Assembly (NCBI RefSeq): GCF_016907715.1
Contig: NZ_JAFBCM010000001.1
Span: forward strand, 6,758,001 to 6,822,000
From: Tenggerimyces flavus
GTDB lineage: Bacteria; Actinomycetota; Actinomycetes; Propionibacteriales; Actinopolymorphaceae
DNA length: 64,000 nucleotides
Direction: 5' to 3'
Made by a program: the position numbers and the translations under genes. This document shows, piece after piece, positions 59,685 to 64,000 of this stretch (within the stretch, counting starts at the first letter, position 1; each line of letters opens with the position of its first letter). Below the pieces are notes generated by a model. The model was not told the DNA's origin, did not search any database, and worked only from the letters and a program-made list of their open reading frames with translations.

Positions 59685-60896
59685 TCACTTGTAGGTGACG
59701 TCGACCCACGAATGCGTGCGAACGGACTCCTCGGCGGCGTCCCAGATGCGGTGGATCTTGAACGTGTCGTGCAGGCTCGGCGCGCAGTCGCGACCCTCGT
59801 CGATCGCTTGTGCGAACTCGATCCACGCCGCGGCGACGCGCCTGGCCGGGCGGCCCTTGAGCGCTACCGGGAGCACCCGTGGCTCGACCTGCAGCGGTGC
59901 CAGCCTTCCCAGCTCCTCTGGTGGCTTCTTGTCGCGCAGGATCCCTTGCACGTCTGCTTGTGCGCCGTACAGCAGGAAGTCGCGCGGGGTGTCCGTCTCG
60001 GTGTCGGGCAGGGGTTCGACCTTGCCGGACAGGGATTCCACGGCGTCGGTGTCGGCGAGCATCAGCATGCCGTCGGTGCCGTACAGCTCGAACCGGTCGC
60101 CGGTGCCGGACCAGGCGGTGTTGGACACCTGGAGCGTGCCGACCGCGCCGTCTCTGGTGCGGAGCAGGTAGTTCATGTTGTCGACCTGGCTGCTCTTCAG
60201 CACGGTGTCGGGCTGGTCGAGCGCTGGTCGTTCCGGCACCTGGATGGTGAAGTCCGCGCAGACCGCGGCGATCTCCTGGCCCATCACGGCCATCAGTCGC
60301 TCGAGACTGTGGCCGGTGCGGTAGGCGGGCCTTCCGCCGGCCTCGATGTCGAACAGCCAACGATGGAAGTACGGACGCGGTGTGATGTAGTTCGCGCCGA
60401 AGTGGCTCATGCCGAAGCTCAGCGGCCTGCCGACGTAGCCCTGCTTGACGAGCTCGGCCATCCGCAGCGCGGTCGGGTCGAAGTGGGCCTGGTGGCCGGT
60501 CATCGTGCGGACGTCGTTGCGCAGCGCGGTCTGGTAGAGCTTGGTGGCCTGCTCGGTGCTGATGCCGCCGGGGTGCTCGCAGTAGACGTGCTTGCCGGCT
60601 TCGAGCGCCTTGATCGCCACGTCGTAGTGGGCAGCTGGACGTACGGACACGCAGACGACGTCGAGGCCCTCTGACTCGGCGAGCATGCGTTCGACGCTGT
60701 CGTACGCCTCGGGAACGTCGAACCGCTTGGCCGCCTCTTTCGCGCTCTCCATCCGGGTCGTACAGACCGCGGTGACCTCGTAGTTCTGGTCGAGTGCCTT
60801 GAGTGCTGGGAGGTGGGCGCGGATCGCGAAGTTCTCGCGGGCGTCCGCGCTGTGCGCGATGCTCGCGCCGACGACGCCGACCTTGAGGCGCTTCAT
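59685..60896 (-). CDS. Gfo/Idh/MocA-family oxidoreductase
   Basis: 403 residues from ATG 60896, overlapping the MaoC stop (ATGA). Rossmann start KVGVVGASIAHSADARENFAIRAHLPAL. CoA-free sugar-dehydrogenase-type motif GKHVYCEHPGGISTEQATKLY replaces the usual EKP with EHP, so the family Lys of the active site is changed. The C-terminal domain includes VDNMNYLLRTRDGAVGTLQVSNTA. An NAD(P)-dependent oxidoreductase on a hydroxylated intermediate is expected; the EHP change deserves care. Confidence 0.85.
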   Translation of the reverse strand: MKRLKVGVVGASIAHSADARENFAIRAHLPALKALDQNYEVTAVCTTRMESAKEAAKRFDVPEAYDSVERMLAESEGLDVVCVSVRPAAHYDVAIKALEAGKHVYCEHPGGISTEQATKLYQTALRNDVRTMTGHQAHFDPTALRMAELVKQGYVGRPLSFGMSHFGANYITPRPYFHRWLFDIEAGGRPAYRTGHSLERLMAVMGQEIAAVCADFTIQVPERPALDQPDTVLKSSQVDNMNYLLRTRDGAVGTLQVSNTAWSGTGDRFELYGTDGMLMLADTDAVESLSGKVEPLPDTETDTPRDFLLYGAQADVQGILRDKKPPEELGRLAPLQVEPRVLPVALKGRPARRVAAAWIEFAQAIDEGRDCAPSLHDTFKIHRIWDAAEESVRTHSWVDVTYK

Positions 60897-61372
60897 GCGT
60901 CGCTGGCTTCGGGCTCGCGGACGAACGGGTACGGGACCTTCCGGCCACCGCGCAGCGGAAGCACGACGGTGGCGGTGCCGGGTACGGCGACGACGCCGTC
61001 CTCCCTGCGCAGTCCGAGGTCCAGCTCGACGTACCCCAGCCCGTTCTTTTCTTCCTTGTTGGTCACCGCGCCGAAGAACGTGATCGTGTTGCCGGGATGC
61101 ACCATCATCGCGTTCTTCTGGTACGCCTTGAAGACCCAGCCGTCGGGGCCGGCCCAGTTGAACAGCAGCTGCCACAGATAGGCCTGCGAGAACGAGCCGG
61201 ACATCACCGCGTTCGGCAGCCCGTCGAACTCGATCGCGAACTTGGGGTCGTAGTGGTCGCGGCGCAGCGTCTCCGCGCTCGCGACCCAACGCTGCATCAC
61301 CGGGATCGTCACCTTCTGCACGACCTCGGGCAGCTCGTCGCCGACCTTGACGTCGTCGAAGTACCGCGTCAT
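60893..61372 (-). CDS. MaoC-like dehydratase/hydratase
   Basis: 159 residues with a hot-dog fold: YFDDVKVGDELPEVVQKVTIPVMQRWV, RDHYDPKFAIEFDGLPNAVMSGSFSQAYLWQLLFNWAG, and FFGAVTNKEEKNGLGYVELDLGL. The usual Asp/His catalytic pair fits HYDPKFA. Hydrates enoyl-CoA or dehydrates hydroxyacyl-CoA. It starts directly after the stop of the preceding FAS1-like dehydratase (TGAATG), and the two often work as a heterodimer. Confidence 0.88.
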   Translation of the reverse strand: MTRYFDDVKVGDELPEVVQKVTIPVMQRWVASAETLRRDHYDPKFAIEFDGLPNAVMSGSFSQAYLWQLLFNWAGPDGWVFKAYQKNAMMVHPGNTITFFGAVTNKEEKNGLGYVELDLGLRREDGVVAVPGTATVVLPLRGGRKVPYPFVREPEASDA

Positions 61373-61966
61373 TCAGGCCTCCTTCTTGGAACGGGACTCG
61401 CTCCACTGGTCGGCCGGCATCTCGCGGGCGATGTTCGTGCCGTGGTTGACGATCAGGATCTCGCCGTCCTGGTTGGTGAAGATGTGGTCGACGTGGACGA
61501 TCGCGAGCTTGCCGCTGCGGCCCTGTTTCTCCTCGATCTTCACGATCTTCTCGACGACGGAGATCGTGTCGCCGATCTGCGGGAACTTGTAGTACTCGAC
61601 CTCGTTGCCGGCGTGGAACGCGCCGACGCCCTCGGGCCACTGGATCTTCACCGCGGGATCGTCGAGCGACTCGTCGCCGTACCGGAAGTCGTCGTCGAAG
61701 TCGAGCTCGCGGACGGGATCCTTGCTGCCGAGGCTGCGCTTCCAGTGGCCGACCGCCCGCATCGGGAACGGGCCGGGCGCGCAACCGGTGCCGAAGCGGG
61801 TGGCCTCGGCGTACTCGCGGTCGTACCACAGCGGGTTGTCGTCCAGCGTCGCGATGACCCAGCGCCGGACCTCGCTGGTCGTGACCTCGTCGACGGCCTG
61901 CCGCGGCCGCGACTCGTTCCCGACCATCTTCTCGATCTCAGGGGTGACGACTCGTTCGACTGCCAT
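61373..61966 (-). CDS. FAS1-like/MaoC N-terminal dehydratase-domain protein
   Basis: 197 residues. VRRWVIATLDDNPLWYDREYAEATRFGTGCAPGPFPMRAVGHWKRS is typical of FAS1-like dehydratase (MaoC N-terminal) domains. VEYYKFPQIGDTISVVEKIVKIEEKQGRSGKLAIVHVDHIFTNQDGEILIVNHGTNIAR matches the second half. Probably the non-catalytic or companion subunit to the MaoC protein that follows. Confidence 0.87.
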   Translation of the reverse strand: MAVERVVTPEIEKMVGNESRPRQAVDEVTTSEVRRWVIATLDDNPLWYDREYAEATRFGTGCAPGPFPMRAVGHWKRSLGSKDPVRELDFDDDFRYGDESLDDPAVKIQWPEGVGAFHAGNEVEYYKFPQIGDTISVVEKIVKIEEKQGRSGKLAIVHVDHIFTNQDGEILIVNHGTNIAREMPADQWSESRSKKEA

Positions 61967-61982
61967 GACGGCCTTTCTCTCC

Positions 61983-63209
61983 TTAGATGACGCCCTGATC
62001 TTTGAGGGCTTCCATGCCGGCCTCGTCGTAGCCGAGGAGGTCGCCGAGGATCTCGGCGTTGTGCTCGCCCAGCAACGGCGCGTACGTCGGTGGCCGCTGC
62101 TCCTCGCCGACGAAGCGCAGGCGCGGAGTGAGGACGGTCATCTTCCCCAGGCGCGGGTCGTCGATCTCGTGCAGGACGTTGCGCTCGCGCAGGTAGGGGT
62201 GGTTGGCGACCTCGATCGTGCTGTACGCCGGACTGCAGGGGACGCCCGCGTCGCCGAGGATGCGGAACGCCTCTTCCTTCGTGTGCTGCTTGAGCCACTT
62301 CGAGAAGATCGCGTCGAGCTCGTCCTTGTGGTCGCTGCGGGCTCCCTCGGTGGCGAATCGTGGATCGTCGACGAGGTGGGGTTCTCCGATCTCGTTGGCG
62401 AGACGTTGCCAGTGCGCGGGGAGGTCGGCCTGGAGGTAGAACCAGCCGTCCTTGGCCTCGTAGCACTCGTGGAACGCCGGGCCGGCCTCGCCGGTGGAGT
62501 GCCCGTCGCCGGCTCTCAGCTCGCGCTCGCGTGGGGCAATGCCGGTCATGAGGACGTACATCACGTCGAACGCGACCTGGCCGACCATGCAGTCGACCAT
62601 GCTGATGTCGACGTGCCTGCCCTTGCCGGTGGTCTGGCGTCCGAGGAGCGCGGCCATGATCCCGATCGCAGCGTGCGTCCCGGCGGCGATGTCGGGCGAG
62701 GCGCCGGGGGTCGGGGTGGGCGGGCCGCCCTCGAACCGGTTCATGTGCTGCACGCCGGTGAACGCGGTGATGACCGACGCGTGCGCGGTGCGTTGGGAGA
62801 GGCTGGTGTTCTGGCCGAACCCGGTGATCGAGGCGAGGACGATGCCTTCGTTGATGCTTCTGAGCGTCTCGAAGTCGAGGCCGGCCTTGCCCATGACGTT
62901 CGGTCGGAAGTTCTCCAGCACGACGTCGGACTGCTCGACCAGCTTCTTGAAGATGGCGTTGCCCTCGGGCTGCCAGATGTCGAGGGTGAGGCTCTTGCGG
63001 TACATGTTCCAGGCGAGGAACCTCAGCCCGGTGTCCCCCGGCCCGCCCCTTGGGCGCCTGGCGTGGTCGCCTCGTCCGGGCTTCTCGATCTTGATGACCT
63101 CGGCGCCGAGCTCTCCGAGGAGGAGGGCGCAGTAGGGCCCGGAGAGGACCCTGGTCAGATCGAGGACGCGGATGCCTTCGAGGGGTCCGCTGTAGTCGGT
63201 TTCCGGCAT
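61983..63209 (-). CDS. CaiB/BaiF-family (class III) CoA-transferase
   Basis: 408 residues from ATG 63209 (GGGAG nine bases upstream; ATG 63218 and longer starts are in frame). Class III motifs: GIRVLDLTRVLSGPYCALLLGELGAEVIKIEKPGRGDHAR, SLTLDIWQPEGNAIFKKLVEQSDVVLENFRPNVMGKAGLDF with the catalytic-Asp region, and GRHVDISMVDCMVG. Transfers CoA to a carboxylic acid, the usual first step for an imported acid. First gene of the operon, behind the palindrome at 63321-63337. Confidence 0.92.
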   Translation of the reverse strand: MPETDYSGPLEGIRVLDLTRVLSGPYCALLLGELGAEVIKIEKPGRGDHARRPRGGPGDTGLRFLAWNMYRKSLTLDIWQPEGNAIFKKLVEQSDVVLENFRPNVMGKAGLDFETLRSINEGIVLASITGFGQNTSLSQRTAHASVITAFTGVQHMNRFEGGPPTPTPGASPDIAAGTHAAIGIMAALLGRQTTGKGRHVDISMVDCMVGQVAFDVMYVLMTGIAPRERELRAGDGHSTGEAGPAFHECYEAKDGWFYLQADLPAHWQRLANEIGEPHLVDDPRFATEGARSDHKDELDAIFSKWLKQHTKEEAFRILGDAGVPCSPAYSTIEVANHPYLRERNVLHEIDDPRLGKMTVLTPRLRFVGEEQRPPTYAPLLGEHNAEILGDLLGYDEAGMEALKDQGVI

Positions 63210-63320
63210 CGGCCGCATCTCCCAACCCGCGTTGAGCAGAGACCTGACGTCCCCCGTGCGACCCGTGCCAGCCGAGCTCGTGATGGCCACGTTCCGTGGC
63301 CGGATCAATCGTCGCTGTAC

Positions 63321-63337
63321 ACGATATAGAATATCGT
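63321..63337. promoter_or_regulatory. operator-like palindrome upstream of the catabolic operon
   Basis: ACGATAT-AGA-ATATCGT, perfect seven-base arms, in an AT-rich island 112 bp upstream of the CoA-transferase ATG. The nearby GntR/FCD regulator (63831) is the natural candidate to bind it. Palindromes of this size are usual for GntR proteins. Confidence 0.65.
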
Positions 63338-63529
63338 AGCTACGACAGATGGCCTCCACAAGCGAATCAGAAGATTGCCTGGGCGAACGGGTCGAGTGGA
63401 TGGTCGAGCGATGGAATGCCCCGCCCCACAGCCGATCGCAGCCCAGACCAGCGCATCGTGGAGCCAACGCGGCGAGCGGGCGACGCCTGCGAATCCAGAG
63501 ACCGATCGCTTAGCGGGCTACTCCACCCA

Positions 63530-63617
63530 TCCACAGCCGCCGCCGACTTCACCCACCGAACTGGGGTTCTGCAACGTGGCAACAGCCCGCCGAACCCCAT
63601 TCCCGTGGGTGAAGTGC
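63530..63617. repeat. hairpin repeat, copy 1
   Basis: An 88-bp unit: ACTTCACCCAC (63546-63556) pairs with GTGGGTGAAGT (63605-63615). Inside, GGGGTTC pairs with GAACCCC around GCAACGTGGCAAC, itself nearly palindromic. Copy 2 follows 205 bp later in the same orientation. Confidence 0.85.
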
Positions 63618-63666
63618 AACCACATGGGGATGTTCCGACCGTGCGACCGCTCGCGCAAGTGGCACC

Positions 63667-63689
63667 ACGCGATGAGCGACTCATCGCGT
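63667..63689. terminator. perfect short hairpin between the two repeats
   Basis: ACGCGATGAG-CGA-CTCATCGCGT, a perfect ten-base-pair stem. It could terminate transcription or be a protein-binding site. Confidence 0.5.
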
Positions 63690-63734
63690 TGGCGCCGCTC
63701 GACCATCCAGCTGCAGGGCGCCGAACCGCGGCCG

Positions 63735-63822
63735 TCCACAGCCGGCGGCCACTTCACCCACCGAAGTGGGGTTCTGCAACGTGGCAACAGCCCGTCGAAC
63801 CCCGTTCCCGTGGGTGAAGTGC
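63735..63822. repeat. hairpin repeat, copy 2
   Basis: Same unit as copy 1, with CACTTCACCCAC (63750-63761) pairing to GTGGGTGAAGTG (63810-63821) and the same GTTCTGCAACGTGGCAACAG core. It ends nine bases before the regulator stop, so it likely serves as that gene's terminator. Differences from copy 1 (C to G at 63766-type positions) mostly do not break the stems. Confidence 0.85.
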
Positions 63823-63830
63823 GGCGCGGG

Positions 63831-64000
63831 TCAGTGGGTCAGCTGTTGTTCGCGGAAGCGCGCCGCCGTCATGACGTGGTCCGACATCAGGTCGGCCGCG
63901 GCGGCAGCGTCGCGGGAGGCGAAGGCTTCGATGATCTTGGCGTGCTGGGCCACCAGGACCTTGGTGATCCGCGGCTGGTCCCACATCGTCACGGTCGGCG
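63831..64000 (-). CDS. GntR-family regulator, FCD-domain C-terminus (partial)
   Basis: The last 56 residues only: ITKVLVAQHAKIIEAFASRDAAAAADLMSDHVMTAA followed by RFREQQLTH and a stop. The spaced His residues (QHAKIIEA and SDHV) are the metal/ligand His of FCD domains. The DNA-binding part lies beyond the right edge. Probably controls the catabolic operon at 50354-63209, likely releasing DNA when an acid ligand binds. Confidence 0.85.
   Translation of the reverse strand, partial: PTVTMWDQPRITKVLVAQHAKIIEAFASRDAAAAADLMSDHVMTAARFREQQLTH

Larger units (their letters stand above)
63210..63830. other. 620-bp intergenic region with promoter, operator and structured repeats
   Basis: No gene is supported. 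From left to right it contains the operon promoter region with an operator-like palindrome (63321-63337), hairpin repeat copy 1, a perfect short hairpin (63667-63689), and hairpin repeat copy 2. Open frames across it are Pro/Arg-rich shadows. Confidence 0.6.

Noticed and set aside
1-64000. tRNA, rRNA, CRISPR array, replication origin
   Set aside because: Looked for typical cloverleaf, rRNA and repeat-spacer patterns by eye and saw none; a covariance-model scan would be decisive.

Overview
The window is 64 kb of high-GC DNA with dense, often 1-4 bp overlapping genes, GTG/TTG starts, an AfsR/SARP regulator, GAF-ANTAR proteins, ECF sigma/anti-sigma pairs and an actinobacterial sulfur leader peptide. 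This points to a soil actinomycete; the family mix suggests Propionibacteriales (Kribbella/Actinopolymorpha-like), but that placement is inference. No rRNA, tRNA, CRISPR array or replication origin was seen. The first and last genes run off the window edges.

Layout. 1-947: DipZ/CcdA-type thiol-redox membrane protein, truncated by the left edge. 1116-3970: two GAF-ANTAR proteins, a degenerate sigma-like protein and an ECF sigma factor. 4371-9368: DUF4331 secreted protein, TPR protein, NicO-type Ni/Co transporter with a long Gly-His tract, and a DoxX-like protein. 9443-11698: DUF4394 protein divergent from an ECF sigma/zinc-finger anti-sigma pair. 11825-15785: remnant of an ABC exporter, then a metal-chelate uptake operon (FecCD permease, binding lipoprotein, ATPase, SAM methyltransferase). 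15999-20152: lipid kinase, small Cys-rich secreted protein, SARP regulator. 20211-30448: a 10 kb operon for a LamG/DNRLRE secreted protein and a 2197-residue RHS/HINT protein. 30679-33170: arsenic operon with an ArsR-phosphatase fusion, two more arsenate-reductase-like proteins and an aquaporin. 33255-37541: sulfur-utilisation operon behind a cysteine-type leader peptide, with a mosaic first gene. 37538-38932: TetR, SnoaL-like and VOC genes.

38957-41867 is an accessory patch: an 83-bp dispersed repeat, a DUF222/HNH gene, a long inverted repeat and a frameshifted IstB relic. 41868-43376: TetR and alpha/beta hydrolase with an operator overlapping the regulator start. 43373-48715: a two-component system divergent from a lipoprotein/adaptor/MacB-type ABC export operon, with a perfect inverted repeat between them. 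48739-50333: two truncated genes (LacI-type regulator and glycoside hydrolase) meeting at a rearrangement scar. 50354-63209: twelve genes on the minus strand combining dipeptide-type ABC import with CoA-dependent acid catabolism, including AtuA/DUF4387, MaoC, CoA-transferase, enoyl-CoA hydratase, acyl-CoA synthetase and acyl-CoA dehydrogenase. It lies near a GntR/FCD regulator (63831-64000, partial), with a perfect palindrome in its promoter region.

The strongest candidates for something undescribed are the 50-63 kb catabolic operon of unknown substrate, the RHS/HINT plus Cys-repeat secreted pair, the DUF4331-TPR-NicO metal module, and three families of structured intergenic repeats.
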